From Neoceratodus forsteri (lineage: Eukaryota; Chordata; Ceratodontiformes; Ceratodontidae), in assembly GCA_016271365.2 (NCBI GenBank), contig CM057452.1, forward strand, positions 826,924,001-826,988,000: DNA of 64,000 nt, read 5' to 3'. The translations under genes were made by a program, and so were the position numbers. A model generated the notes under the pieces. That model was given only the letters and a program-made list of their open reading frames with translations, was not told the origin of the DNA and searched no databases. Positions 1-12,080 of the stretch are shown here, one piece after another; the stretch's first letter is position 1, and the number at the start of each line of letters is the position of its first letter.

Positions 1-30
1 CATACACCCACACACACATACACAGTATAT
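1..30. repeat. CA-rich microsatellite
   Basis: Short run of CA dinucleotides with a few interruptions at the window edge. It may continue upstream of the window. Confidence 0.7.
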
Positions 31-54
31 TCACTGCAAAAAAAACAACATTAA

Positions 55-462
55 TGCACCAGTTAGGGTTATAGCAATGAAAGCAGAGAAATGTGGTGTT
101 AGGGTTACTGACCCTAACACCCCACCCTCAACCTGCAGCAGGCAGCAACAGGAAAACACATTATAGTTTTCTCTCCTGCTTCTTTACAAATAAAGTGTGG
201 GGTGTACCTTGGGATTGTTAACCCTAACATTAACCCCATTCCATCAGTAAAAAAGCTGAGATGTGTAGAGTATATGAGAATGGGGTTAGCATTAAGGTTA
301 ACAATCCCAAAGCACACCCCACACTTGAGTTGCTAATGCACAAGAAAGGAGAAACTGTAGTGGTTTTTCCTGTTGCTGCCTGCAGGGTGGGGGTGGGTGT
401 TAGGGTTGGGAAACCTAGCACCACCTTTCCATACATTTATCACTTTAACCCTAATTGGTGCA
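55..462. mobile_element. Foldback (palindromic) MITE-like element
   Basis: The sequence is an imperfect inverted repeat over its whole length. The left end TGCACCAGTTAGGGTTA pairs with the right end TAACCCTAATTGGTGCA. The inner blocks at 112-165 pair with 366-408, and the blocks at 188-235 pair with 280-335, leaving a short loop near 250. There is no coding capacity. This architecture is typical of foldback or MITE-type non-autonomous DNA transposons. I could not fix a clean target-site duplication, so the superfamily stays open. The TTAGGG within the arms is part of the repeat and is not a telomere tract. Confidence 0.65.
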
Positions 463-589
463 ACAATGATGATTTTTTGCAAAGAATTTCCTTACTTTTG
501 GAGATAGTATAATCATGTTCTCATTTGCCAGAGAGAATGCAGTCCCTCTGGGTCCTGCACTCCTAACCCTCCAGCGATTGGGGAAAAGA
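463..589. other. Unassigned spacer
   Basis: Short stretch between the foldback element and the CR1 fragment. I see nothing recognisable. Confidence 0.4.
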
Positions 590-1318
590 TGGCCAGATGG
601 GTAGAAAACTGGCTGAAGGACAGAACCCAGAGGATGGTTATGGGGTGGAAGAGTTATCTGGCACCAGACAGGTAACCAGTGGGGTCCTTCAGGGCTTGGT
701 GCTGCGGCTGGTGTTGTTCAATGTCTTCATCAATGACATTGGAGATGGCATTAAGGGCAAAAGATGCCTATTCATGGATGACACCAAACTCTGTGGGAGA
801 GTGGACACAGCTGAAGTGATACAGGACCTACAGCAAGATCTGGAAAAGCTAGGGAAGTGGTCCAGGATACGGCAACTTGGCTTCAATGCCAAGACATGCA
901 AAATTATGCATATTGGAGCCAAGAATCCCAGGACAGAGTACTACCTGGATTGAGTCCGAGTATCTGCATCAGAAGAGGAGAAGAACCTGGGAGTGACGAT
1001 CACTAGTCACCTGAAGCACTCCACTGCAGTGCAAGAAGAAGCAGCAAAGGCAAACAAGATGCTGGAATGCATATCTAGGGGGATCAGCAGCAGGAGAGAG
1101 GAGGTTATATTACCCTTCTACAGGTCACTGGTAAGACTGCATCTAGAGTATGACTGGTGCACACACCTCAAAAAGGACATTAACCTGCTGGAGATGGTCC
1201 AGAGGATGGCTACAAAGATGATAGCTGGTCAACAGGGTAAGGCATATGAGGAGAGGTTGAGGGCCCTGAACATGTACTCCCTGGCAGACAGAAGAGAGAG
1301 AGGACATGATTGGGACCC
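590..1318 (+). pseudogene. CR1-like LINE fragment (RT palm to C-terminal region)
   Basis: Two adjoining frames encode a decayed non-LTR reverse transcriptase. Residues after 597 include VLFNVFINDIGDG and CLFMDDTKLC, where FMDD replaces the usual catalytic F/YADD. A stop near 952 is followed by a frame with ISRGISSRREEVILPFYRSL, then a YEERLRALNMYSL block. These blocks occur in the same order in the better preserved CR1 copies of this window (for example 41.9-43.3 kb). The copy lacks EN, the early RT and the 3' UTR. At its right end it passes directly into an unrelated L2-like LINE, so it is either truncated there or was interrupted. Confidence 0.8.
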
Positions 1319-4300
1319 TGAGTACTTGAAAGGGCTCCCTATCAAGATACTACTTGGTGCCCCAAAACAAAGTCCTCATGGTTGCTGCACTGTCTATATC
1401 CCACCAAAAGATCACAGTTCAGCCTACAGGCTGTCCTCGAGTTCACTTAAAATACACAACCTTCTGACATCGAACTCCTTCTCCTTGCAGGGGACTTTAA
1501 TATAAATTGGCTTGCTCCTGATGCAGGAGTCAAAACAAGATGCTATCCTAGCAGCAAATTTAACACAAGTAGTAAACTCCCCTACCAGGAAAACTACAAA
1601 TCAGGGACCAGCACCCTCATTGACTGGATCCTTACAGCCACCTACCTGTATAACCAATGTAAGTGTTCTCCCTGACTCGCTCAGTCACACTCTCAATAAT
1701 ATGTACCTGGACAAATAAGTTTACGTAAACCGCCTCCAAAAACCATCTATAGCAGAGTCCTACCTTAGGCAACCTTATTCATCTCAAGACCTGTCTTAGG
1801 CAGATGAGACTGGTCCTTGATTTCACAAAACTCAAGATATTGACCCTAGCCCTTGATTACTTTATTTCTACTTTCAACACTGCCTGTGACACCTATGACC
1901 AGTAAAAAAAGCGCAAAACAAAGCACTCACAAATCCCTGGCTCACGAAACTAATGGCACAACTCAAAAGTAAGAAGATCACCTCTGAGCCACTACCAAAA
2001 CTACCCAACACTCTATCAGAGCATTCAAAAAAGTATAAAACAGGCTGGTAACCACTGTATACTAAACAGATCCAGCTTGATGAAGAAGAGCTCCCTGCTT
2101 CAAGAATACCCTCTCCAACTCCTGGAGGCGAAGGGAAATCCTTCTGGGACTAACATAAAAAATAAGCATGGTCAACAGTCCAAATCCTCTCCTACAATAA
2201 TGAATGTAGATGGAACCACTACATTAGACAGAGATCATTGTGCAAACACCCTAAATGAGTACCTTCACAGACCTTAGTGTAATGTCCTCTCATCTGATTT
2301 CTTCACTGATGCTGACCCTCAATTTCTACTTCTACTACTGCCTCTCCAACGCAAACCCACCCTTCCATTTCAAACTAAGTAAAGGCACATGAAGTCTATA
2401 AATATGTAAAGAAGGCCATTTCTAAGTCACAGGCAAAGCAGCAACACTATTGACCTTAAACTTCATCCCTCACTCTCGAGGAAGTTCTGCTCCCCCTACA
2501 CAAAATTTTCCAATCTCTACCTCTGCTACAGCCAATTCCCTAGGAAATGGAAAGCTGCAGTTATCCTCCAGTGCACAAAAAGTGGTGATAAGTCACTGCC
2601 TAGTAACTATAGCCCCGATATCAATACTACCACCTCTTTTCTAAGGCCCTTGAGCAGCAAGTGGCGGACCAACTCTCAGACTACCTGGAAAAGCACAACA
2701 TCCTATGCACTCAGCAGCATGGATTTAGGAAAGAGCACAGCACATCTGACTGCCCTACTTGAATTCTCAGGAGCAATCCACAATGCCATGGACAGAAACC
2801 TAACTGGAGCAGTCTACATTGAATTAACCAAGACATTTGACACAGTTCACCATGGCCTACTTATCAAACAATTACTATCCCTAGGGCTCTCCAGGGGTCC
2901 CTGGTGACTGGGTAAAAAAATTACCTTGCTCAGCGCTCTCAATCTGTAAAAGTAGCTGGAGTTCTACTTGAACTCAAAACCGGTTCGCTCAGGAGTTCCC
3001 CAGGGATCCATCCTGAGCCCCCTCCTTTTCAGCCTTTTCCTAAACTCCTCCCCAATTCCTACCCTATGAACAAATAATCCTCTATACCAATGATGCCATG
3101 ATTCTTGCCACTCATAAAGATCCAGACTTCCTCTTCGCCTCAACAACCAGCATGCTTTTTCCAAAGTTGAGAGATGTAGTTCCTTGAACATAAGTAGTTC
3201 TAAACCACAAAAGAAACTAAATCCATGCTCTGTCTCATAACCAAAAACAAGCGGCGTAAGTCCACTCACCATTAATATACACACCCTAGGAAATACCCTG
3301 AACAAGTTTCAATTTTCAAATATCTTGGAATCAACTTTGATCAAGGCACTAACTCTTAGCAACTCACATTGATAGTACAGCAAAAACTATTAATCAATGA
3401 ATTAGGATTCTGTGGAACAAAACAACTTCTTACCCATTTCTGCACTGAGGATTGCCATCAATCCTCTATCATCTCAATCGTTGATTACAAGCAGTTATAT
3501 CCGGATCTGTCCACTACTACAGCACTTGTCGCAGTACAACATCCTTAAATGAGCCTGTCGGTTGCTCACTGGTGCACACAGCATTACCCACACTATGTGA
3601 ACTCTATGCAGCTCCAGGTTGGTTGCAACTCTAAAGCAGGATAAAGTACACTTACCTGCCATAGAAAAAAAATCCACTCTGGGCCTCACTCCACCCCTGT
3701 GATCCAAGACCTGTACCCCAGCGCTAGCACCCATTTTACCAGAAGATCAGAACACCAGCCTCTCAAGTCCCCAATGTCAGACTTCTCAGGGACAAGAGAT
3801 CATTTGCCTGTCGTGCCCCACTGGCTAAATGCCCTCAGCACTCATAGTATTGCCTCCCTCTCTAGGTATTTTTAAAATCAGAGCTTTTCTCTCCACCTTG
3901 CCACCTCCAGCTCCTGTGACTGCCCTGATTAAACCTCCTATTTTCTCACTACCCACCTATCCCGTTATTTGACAAAGACATATTGGGAAACCTTTTCTCC
4001 TGCTATTGTCTACTCCCACACTTACTTACCCTCTCTGTTCTGGACTTTTCCCCTATTTATTTCTCCCTAATCTGGCATGACCTCTTTTTGTAATAATAAT
4101 ATGATTATTGATATCTCATGTCCTTTTACACAAATGATTTGATATGTATTTATATATGATTTCTTACTCTTGACACTGAACACAAATTGTTGTATTATCT
4201 ATTTAACTCTTGATACTGTGACCTAACTGACGTGGAACCATTGTAAAACCTCTAGCTCAAGGAAGTAATTCCTAGAACAATAAACTAAACTAAAACTAAA
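1318..4300 (+). pseudogene. L2-like LINE, EN and RT domains, decayed, with 3' end
   Basis: Pieces of one ORF2 run in order along the plus strand. An endonuclease block lies near 1480-1515 (LLAGDFNINWLAPDA, the GDFN motif of APE-type EN). An RT entry block near 2535-2745 is related to SNYxPISIL and LEKHNILCTQQHGF, and the palm region near 2800-2910 reads ELTKTFDTVHHGLL. The box corresponding to YADD near 3080 is degraded to a TND form. Many stops and shifts interrupt it. The 3' end at about 4220-4300 (GACGTGGAACCATTGTAAAA, then CCTAGAACAATAAACTAAAC) is shared with the ends at 59.6 and 61.9 kb, which marks the true 3' terminus of this family. The assignment to the L2/CR1 group rests on motif style, not on a tree. 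Confidence 0.75.
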
Positions 4301-5590
4301 AGTTCATTTACAAAGGATCCTAGTCAAACAGAGGTAGAGACATCAAGTACATGGACAGTGGAGAAAAATAAAGAAACAGCTAAGTAGGCATTATCATTTT
4401 ATACATCACTAAAAGACTATGACAGCATTACAAATGAAGAGGATGGGGAGAAAAAATACACAATGCAAAAACCATCACTTAATTACATAATACAGAGAAA
4501 ACATTCTCACCAACAGATTAAAGTAAATAAAGTCCAGATTCAACTATGTATATGAGTAGGAAATTCCCAAAATCAGCTGGAGCTTAGATAGGTTCGGAGG
4601 GAACAATTAATGTGACCACCAACAAATTACAGCCATTAAGGGAAAGTGAGCTACAGACTAGATGGGTGAGGAGAACACAATGGTGGAGTGATAGATTAAA
4701 GGGTCAATATGGCCTAATCAGGTGTGGAGATAGGGGGACTATGGAGGTCAGGAGGGCTAAGTGGGTGAGAGTGAGGGAATGAGGGATGAGAGGGGTGAGT
4801 CAAAGTAGAGGGGTAGATTGATTAGAGACATAGGTCACCTCAGCCAAGCTATATTGTGTCAGGGGGGCACATGGGAGGGCTACAAATGACTGGTGTGTTC
4901 TTTGTAATGTGTGTACTGGAAGGAGATAGTCATCAAATTTGGATTATAACTGACCAAGGTGAGTAAAGGCTACTAGCAGATCTAGGGGGAGCTCAGTATG
5001 AGCCCAGGTGGGGGCTCCTTGCAAAACTTACCTCCCAAGGCAGTTCTTTAGAAAGGCACTACTAGAGTGTGTCTTGTAACACTTCTCTTGGAGTGCTCAA
5101 CAGGACTGGATGGAATAAAGCTTGTAGGGAGGGGGTGCAAAGGCCTTCTTCCTAGAAGGCAGGAAGCGGAGAAATGATTCAGTCCATGAGAGAAACCATT
5201 GTGTCCCAATATAAGAGTTGCATGTGTGCTTAAGGTGATCTGCACTAAACAAAATAGCATGCTTTATTGAGGATTAGTATATATCTAAACAGAAAGGCTA
5301 GTTTCAAAGCTGTACCTTATACCACATTACCATAGTCAGAAAGTACAACACCCCTCATACTACCTAGACCCTAACCTCAAAAGTATGAGAAACAGAAACA
5401 AAAACCTAAGACCACTAACACCTATTAACATACAGTAAATATTTTACATATATTCTATTGAAGAAGAAGGACTCTTTAGTACTAATCTAAATATCAAAAC
5501 AAAGCACCAACTCAAAAGTAAATATAAATTTAAAATAAAAATAATTTAACTTCAAAAACTTATTTTAACTATTAACACTAACAAACTATC
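4301..5590. other. Unassigned AT-rich sequence
   Basis: No coherent reading frame or recognisable element. 4680-4830 is purine-rich with repeated GGTGAG and GAGGG words. 5380-5600 is AT-rich. Any element here is too decayed to name by eye. Confidence 0.4.
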
Positions 5591-5597
5591 CTGAAAC

Positions 5598-6355
5598 CAA
5601 TCACTTAGGAAGTCAAAAGCTGACAGAATATCACTAAGTGAAGTACATCATGGCAAAAATCTTGAGAGAACACCACCATGTTGTCTGCATAGAGCAGTAC
5701 CTCGAAGGAGAGGCACACTTCTGGAAGGTTGTTCACAGAGAGGCTGAACAGGAGTGGGCTCAGGATGGACCCCTTTGGGACCCCCACTGTGACTTCACTG
5801 GTCTCAGAGATGGTTCCATTGATTTTCACCTGCTGAGAGTGCCCAGACAGGTAGCTGGAAAACCAACTGACCATGTCAGGGGATAGTCCAAGGCAGCTTA
5901 GTCTATTCAGCAGCAGTTGATGATTAACAAGGTCAAAAGCCTTGGTTAGGTCTATGAAGATTGCTACAACCAGTTGGCCCTGGTCAAGTGCCTTGTGCAT
6001 GTAGTCTGTGAAGGCAATTAGGACAGTATTAGTGCTATGCATCTTGTGGAAGCCATGCTGTTGGGGTCAGAGGAGTTTATATTTATGCAAGTGGTCAGTG
6101 AATAGGTCGGCAATGATTCTCTCCAGTACTTTGGAGAGTGAAGACAGAATTGAGATAGGTCGATAGTTGGATACTAGTGCCCGGACACCTTCTTGGTGCA
6201 CAGGAGTGACCAGAGCAGATTTCTAGGTAGAGGGGAAAATGGACAGGTGGAGAGACAGGTTAAACAGCTTGGTGATATGAAAGATGACCTCTTGTAAGGC
6301 AATGGAAATCAATTTCATATCAATTCCATCACCCTCATCCTTGTTTTTCCCCAGG
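5598..6355 (-). pseudogene. L2-like LINE RT fragment
   Basis: Read on the minus strand from about 6340, the order is a NYRPISILSSLSKVLERI block, a QHGFHKMH block, an IDLTKAFDLVNHQLLLNRL palm block, a VPKGSILSPLLFSL block and LLYADNMVVF, where the second catalytic aspartate of YADD has become N. The middle part, 6042 to 5605, is still open for 145 codons, while the upstream part has stops. EN and the 3' end are absent. It is related in style to the L2-like copies at 1.3-4.3 and 51.2-52.6 kb. Confidence 0.8.
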
Positions 6356-7170
6356 AGAGTTGCAAGGTATTTTTTGTTTCCTTTACGGTCAGCTGTATGA
6401 ACATCAGGCTAAAGTTGAACAGATTGATATTTTCAAAGGTCACCAAATAATGTTGGATGAGGATTTAAATTATTTACTGTATATGAAGGAAACCCATACT
6501 GTTGAAATGACTGTAATTGCTGATAAGTTGTCTATAACCAACTCAAAGAGTTAATCCAAAGACCAGCTGCAAAGAGTACTCCAGGAAGCTGAGCACGATT
6601 AAATTAGCCAAATATCTAAGCAGTATTATATTATTATGACGAATAATCACCTTATATCACTTTAAAGATCAATTGCAGGTATATTACAAACATATAATTA
6701 ATGGGTTGCATTTTTATCCCATTGAAAAAGCCATGAGTTAATGCCATAATGCACATTTGTGTATTCTGGCTTTTTTTTAATGCATGACTCTTTCTGTAAG
6801 ACTGTCAGTGCTACCTGCGAAGAGCTAGTGTTATGGATCCCTGCTGTGTGCTAAGGTTCCACATTTTTTTTTAATTTTAAAAATAGCTTCGGTCTCTCTT
6901 CGTCAGTCTCACACACTCTGTAGGACTGGATGAGACAGGAATATCGAGAGGAGCAAGGCCCTCAAGTCATCCCTCCTACTGCCTGTCTCCAGCACCCCTT
7001 GCCAGCTAGCATCTCTTGCCTTCTCAGCCTCTAACTTCTCCCTAGGCTGGGGTGGTGAGTAGGCAGTAGCACCACTGGCCATATGCTCACCACCTGGATC
7101 TAAATAAATAACAACTTTTACTTCTGCACCACAGAACAAGGGCAAACAGGAGTCAGTGAAAAAATGCAAC
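6356..7170. other. Unassigned sequence
   Basis: An open frame of 64 codons at 6360-6554 (+) has no recognisable motif. The rest is AT-rich single-copy-looking DNA. Confidence 0.35.
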
Positions 7171-7174
7171 CCCT

Positions 7175-7365
7175 TAAATTGTATAAAACAAAATATAGAG
7201 TGCAGTGTATACACTCAGATTTAATACATACCCTCATTGCTGGATGGCTACCATAAACCCCTTGGGCTTTGCCCTCGGGGTTTATGTGCCATCCAACAAC
7301 TCTGGTGTGTATTAAATTCTTGTAACACACTGCACCCCATACTTTATCCTATATATTATAAACTT
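7175..7365. repeat. Imperfect palindrome (hairpin-forming, MITE-like)
   Basis: The core stem pairs 7222-7260 (ending CCATAAACCCC) with 7277-7314 (starting GGGGTTTATG). It extends outward as GTGCAGTGTATACACTCAG against the complement of the CACACTGCAC stretch near 7325-7336. The loop is about 15 bases around 7262-7276. Pairing is imperfect, as expected for an old foldback element. There is no coding potential. Confidence 0.6.
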
Positions 7366-7387
7366 TACTTCTTTTCGCTAACATAAG

Positions 7388-8262
7388 GACAACCATAGAA
7401 ACACAGAATTTGATGGCAGATAAGGACCACTTGGCCCACTTAGTGTGCCCATTTCCCTACCTTACGGATAAGCTGCAGATCCTAGTTAACCAACAGCCTA
7501 CTTCCTCCTACCCGCCACTAGAATTGCCTTATGTCTGTCCCATGCATTCTTGAATTCCCCCACTGTTTTTGACTCTATGACATCCTCAGGGAGGCCGTTC
7601 CATGTATCTACAACCCTCTCTGTGAATAAATACTTCCTCACATTACCTCTGAGCCGTCCCCCCTCTATCTTCAAATTGTGACCCCTTGTTCTTGCATATC
7701 TCTTTTTCTGAAAGATGCTACCCTCTTGGACTTTGTTGATTCCCTTGAGGTATTTAAAAGTTTCTATCATGTCCCCCCTCTCCCTCCTTTCCTCGAGACT
7801 ATACATCTTAAGCTCCTTTAGTCTTTCGTCATATGTCTTCTGGTGCAGACCCTGCACCATTTTGGTTGCCCTCATCTGGACAGCCTCCACCCTGTCTATG
7901 TCTTTGCAGAGATGGCATCTCCAGAACTGTACACAGCACTCCAGATATGGTCTTACCAATTGTCTGTACAGAGGGACAACAACTTCCTGTTTTCTACTGG
8001 TTATGCCTCTCCCTATGCTTTCCAGTATCCCCCAGCCCTCCTTACTGCCTTCTCACATTTCTGTCCACCTTTAGGTCATCTGATATGACTACCCCTAGGT
8101 CCCTATCCATTTGTTGTTGACAGTACCTCCCATTGTGTACTCTTCCTGGGTTTTTGTTTCCTAGGTGCATTACTTTGAACTTCTTTGCATTGAATCTAAG
8201 CTGCCATACATTTTACCATTTCTCCAACCTTACCAAGTCTTATTTATATAAGCCCAAACCAG
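7388..8262 (-). pseudogene. CR1-like LINE 3' end (RT C-terminal region and 3' UTR)
   Basis: On the minus strand a 153-codon frame (7959-7498) encodes the C-terminal part of CR1 ORF2. Its blocks are VRPYLECCVQFWR, RVEAVQMRATKMVQGLHQK, ERRERGDMIETFKYLKGI, RTRGHNLKIEGGRLRGNVRK and FTERVVDTWNGLPE, ending GRRK before the stop. A decayed upstream part reaches 8262. Downstream the 3' UTR ends in the CTATGTTTCTATG-type repeat near 7390-7405, the normal 3' hallmark of this CR1 subfamily. The element is 5'-truncated, as is usual for target-primed insertion. Confidence 0.9.
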
Positions 8263-8473
8263 ATCTTTTTTATTACATATTAAATGAAGAAACTGACATT
8301 TGTCATGTACAGATACTATTGTAATGATCTCCTGTTTGATGGTTTCACAGAAAATCCCTCAAACATTTTTAAACCAGCTGGCAGAATCTTGGGTGAGTGC
8401 TCTTTTCATTCAGGCAACAATGACATCATTTTCCTCAAGGTCTGGGCAGCTCAATACATACCTACCCACCCAC

Positions 8474-8493
8474 CTACACACACACACACACAT
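8474..8493. repeat. (CA)n microsatellite
   Basis: A run of nine to ten CA units. The surrounding 8263-8820 has no element I recognise. Confidence 0.85.
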
Positions 8494-8825
8494 AATGTAC
8501 AGCACATCAGATAGCAAAATGGCAACAACTCATGTTTACTTTCAATTGTCTGAGGACCTTTGTCTATTGAATTTTATCAATACAGCATTACAGATATATA
8601 TTTAGTTACTTTCACAGATTTATAAATAATTTCAAGGGGACAATACTTTAAAATAAGGAGGAAGCTGTTGGGGCTTCATTCAGGGCAGGAAGAGAACAAA
8701 AGAAACAAAAATGTTCATGTTAAGAGCCTGTCATGTTGTTGCTTTTTTTTGGGGGTGGTGAGAGGGGGTGATACTGAGCACCAAGTGTTGATCAACTTAG
8801 GTAAATTGACAGATATTTACTCATA

Positions 8826-10309
8826 GGCCCAGATATTCTAAAGGGTTGGCCATGGTGCAACAGTGCTGTACCATGTATTAACTTACTGATGCACCCCGCA
8901 CAATATTCAAAACGGAAAGCGCGCTGCACAAACTTCAATGCGTCAAGTGTATCAGTAATGTATGCAGGCACAGGTGGGGAAGTGCCCATGCATAACCTGT
9001 ACAGCCCGATATTCAGCCCGGATGTGCAGAATCATGCATGCTAGCACCTACCTGCACCTGCACAAAGTTAACTAAAAAAAAGGAACAGTGATGGCCACCC
9101 ACAGGTGAACTGCCGCGATTGCAGGGTGCAACATGGCAGCTGCCACCTGTGGGTGGTCACCGAGTTCCTGCTGCACCTGGTGACACCCCTGCAGCCTGAT
9201 TGTGGGCATCAGTAATAGAACCCCGCACATCAATATCCCTGGTGGTCCGTGGATCGATCGCTGCCCGATCATGGGCATCTGTAACACATAACATACTCCT
9301 ACTACCCTGGTGGTCCTAGTGCCCCTCCCCACCACCACTGACCCCACACAGTCCCCCATCAGCCAGCGGGCATCCCACCTGCCTGCACGCCCTGCGCCGC
9401 CGACTGACAGCTTGGTAGCACTGCACTCCATTGGTTCACAGCGAGAGCAGCTCGTGCAACCATACCGTATTGGCCTGATAGTCTGTGATATGGAAATCGA
9501 ATTCATTCACATATCTGGACTGAGTAATGGTTTGGGCTGCATGCCCATTGGCTCATGCTGTGAACCAACAGAGCGTGCAACCCTACTGAGCTGTCAGTCG
9601 ATAGTAGCGAGATGGCAGGTGGGTGGGTGCTGCTGCCACCGACTGATGGGGAGAGACTGGGCAGTGGGGCTCAGTGGGCGGGTGGGGATGGGGTACACTA
9701 GACCACCAGGATAGTAGGAATATGTTATGTGTTATAGATGCTAGCAATTGGCAGTGATTGGTCCACTGGACCACTAGGGATATTGGACATGGGGTGATTC
9801 TATTACTGATGCCCGTGATAGGGCACATAGAGGTCCACTGGACCACCAGGGATATTGGACGGGGGTTCTTTACATGAATGCCCATGATCAGGCTGCAGGG
9901 GTGTTTGTCCTCGACAGCTGCTGCCTGGCAGGGTGCCAGGCGCAAGTCATCGGGATCGGTGCACCTGCATGCTAATGGCATGCAAATGGGGCCATAATGA
10001 GATGCAAATGACCCCCTTCACACCTTGCATAAATTATGACCCAATTTTCATGTCCCCTTTTGAATATCGCAGGTGCTGTGCATGGCGCAATGGCACTTAG
10101 CTAGTGCATCTCCATGCTCCACTCTGGCCACTTGCGCTGGTGCAGTGCCACTGCACCATGCACAGTGGGGGTGGCCAGGGTGCGATATTCAAAGCTGCTG
10201 TGCCATAGCGCAGCTCCATTAAATATCACCCAGGCCACACCCCTGAGCAACAAAGTTGAGCTGCACCCAGGCTTGCGCCACAGCCTGGCGCAGTTTGAAT
10301 ATCCGTGCC
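8826..10309. mobile_element. Non-autonomous Harbinger-type element with a giant internal palindrome
   Basis: The left terminus GGCCCAGATATTC and the right terminus GAATATCCGTGCC are inverted copies of each other and match the termini of the 7.7-kb Harbinger element at 26962-34679. The flanking triplets are ATA and TTA, compatible with a decayed TWA target duplication. Subterminal GATATTC or GAATATCGC words recur at about 9009, 10052 and 10183. The interior folds on itself around position 9500. The 9431-9440 block (TTGGTTCACA) pairs with 9561-9570. The block at 9175-9235 (CCCCTGCAGCCTGA) pairs with 9839-9905. A roughly 73-bp tandem duplication (GGTCCACTGGACCAC) starts at 9759 and 9832. It has no coding capacity. 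Confidence 0.8.
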
Positions 10310-10488
10310 TTAGTGTTTTACTGAAATAATTTGATTAATATAGGCCGCCACCAGAAAAATGGAAGCAAAGACTGATTTTTAAATGTCATAATATGAAGTA
10401 CTGAGTTGATAGGACCTTAAAGGAACATGATGTCATTGTTGCTTGAATGGAATCAGCACTCACCCAAGATTCCGTCAACTACATAGAT

Positions 10489-10765
10489 ACATAGATACAT
10501 AGACAGTGTCAGCAGATAAGGGCCTATGTCCACCCAGTCTGCCCATTTGAGCTTGTAAGTTCAGTTTGTTTTCCTAGAAGTCTGTTGCCCCTTACCCCTG
10601 ACCTCCAGAATTCCTTTATGTCTATCCCATGCATTCTTAAATCCCGTGATTGTTTCATCCCCCACCACTTCCTCTGGCAGGGTGTTCCACTTGTCCACCA
10701 CCCGTTCTGTGAAGAAATTCTTTCTCATGTTTCCTCTGAATCGTCCTCCCTCCAACTGATCTGAA
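10489..10765 (-). pseudogene. CR1 3' end of a different subfamily
   Basis: The minus strand encodes QLEGGRFRGNMRKNFFTERV and DKWNTLPEEVV, then FKNAWDRHKGILEVRGKGQQ. This is the C-terminal block of CR1 ORF2. The 3' end at 10489-10505 is a GTATCTAT repeat, unlike the CTATGTTTCTATG tail of the other copies, so it belongs to another subfamily. It is heavily 5'-truncated. The adjoining 10766-11245 shows nothing recognisable. Confidence 0.8.
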
Positions 10766-11339
10766 AATGTCAGTGAAACATTAGAACAGACAAGCATTAA
10801 AACAGCATCTGAACATGAGAAATGACTGTTCCTGCACATTACTAGCAATATATACAGAGTGGTTGTTTTCATGGTGAGCAAATGCAATTTAGTAAAAGCA
10901 TGTTAAACACACTGCAATTGATCTTTAAACTATTCTAATATAAATAGCCATTGTGATGTCATATGTACAGTGTGTAATCCAGTGAATGCAATTAGGTAAT
11001 TTATATTGTTATATGAATTGTGGACATATCAAAATGATCAAAACCCACATAAGAGGGAGAGCGGTAATGTAGGGACTAGTCATCTTAAACATCAAACTGT
11101 GTCTTGCGATGAGTTGTCTGAAATATGGAATGTATGTGTTTAGGGAATCAAAGTATTTGTAAAACACATCTAAGCAAGCCTCTTGCTACAGTGGAGATGC
11201 AAAACAAGACATTAATGGTTAAGAATAAACTATTATCAGACTTGTGTTATAAATAGAGCTGTGTGGAACACAAAATGCCACATGGAATACCTGTGGAATT
11301 ACCTTTCCTATTCTGCAGAATTTTGCGGAATTTACCTGA

Positions 11340-11772
11340 CTATTCTGCATAATTTCACCAAATTTTAAATTTCAGTTATTTTGCCCTGATTTTAAAAAAG
11401 TCATATCCAACTGATACTAATGTTGGCAAGTAGACTGTTAATCATGAAATACATAATTGTACCAAACTTCAAAGTCATAGGTTGAATGGAGACAGGGTTA
11501 TTGGTGGCCAAATATTTAATCAAACTTTAATTTTCAATTATTTCGATCTAATTTTAAATTGACTTATCAAAATTTCACCAGTTTCAGGATTTATAGAAAC
11601 ATACTGTACAACATGGGTATCCGCACTATGATGTAAGTCTCAAGCATCAATAGGGACTAAGCTATAGATAGCCAAACATTTTGCAAAAATGTTAAATTTC
11701 TTTTATTTTAGTATAATTTTGACAGTATTCATTGAAATTTTATAAAATTTTATGGGTATACAGATTATCTCT

Positions 11773-11826
<54 letters not shown>

Positions 11827-12080
11827 TAAGTTCAGATTTCTAGCTTCAAATGGGACTGTGTTACAACCTGCCAAACATTTAACCAAAATTACATTTTCAG
11901 TTATTTCACTCTAATTTTAAAACAACATATCCAAATTTAACCAGATTTAAAACATTTAAACTACTATGCACCTAGTCATTTCTTGCAAAGTTCATATTTA
12001 CAGCTTTGAATGGGACTGAATTAAAAGTATTCAAACTTTCACAACATTTTAAAATTATATTTTGCAAGACTGTAAACTGC
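11340..12080. repeat. Degenerate tandem repeats, period about 160-200 bp
   Basis: The block around TCAGTTATTTYRCYCTRATTT recurs near 11371, 11534, 11697 and 11898, each preceded by CCAAA or AACTTTAA words and followed by CATATCCAA-type words. The units are strongly diverged. Confidence 0.5.
11772..11824. repeat. (CA)n(TA)n microsatellite
   Basis: A short CA tract runs into more than 20 TA units. It interrupts one unit of the tandem array. Confidence 0.95.

Noticed and set aside
55..462. Interstitial telomeric repeat (TTAGGG words)
   Set aside because: The words are isolated within inverted-repeat arms and never tandem.
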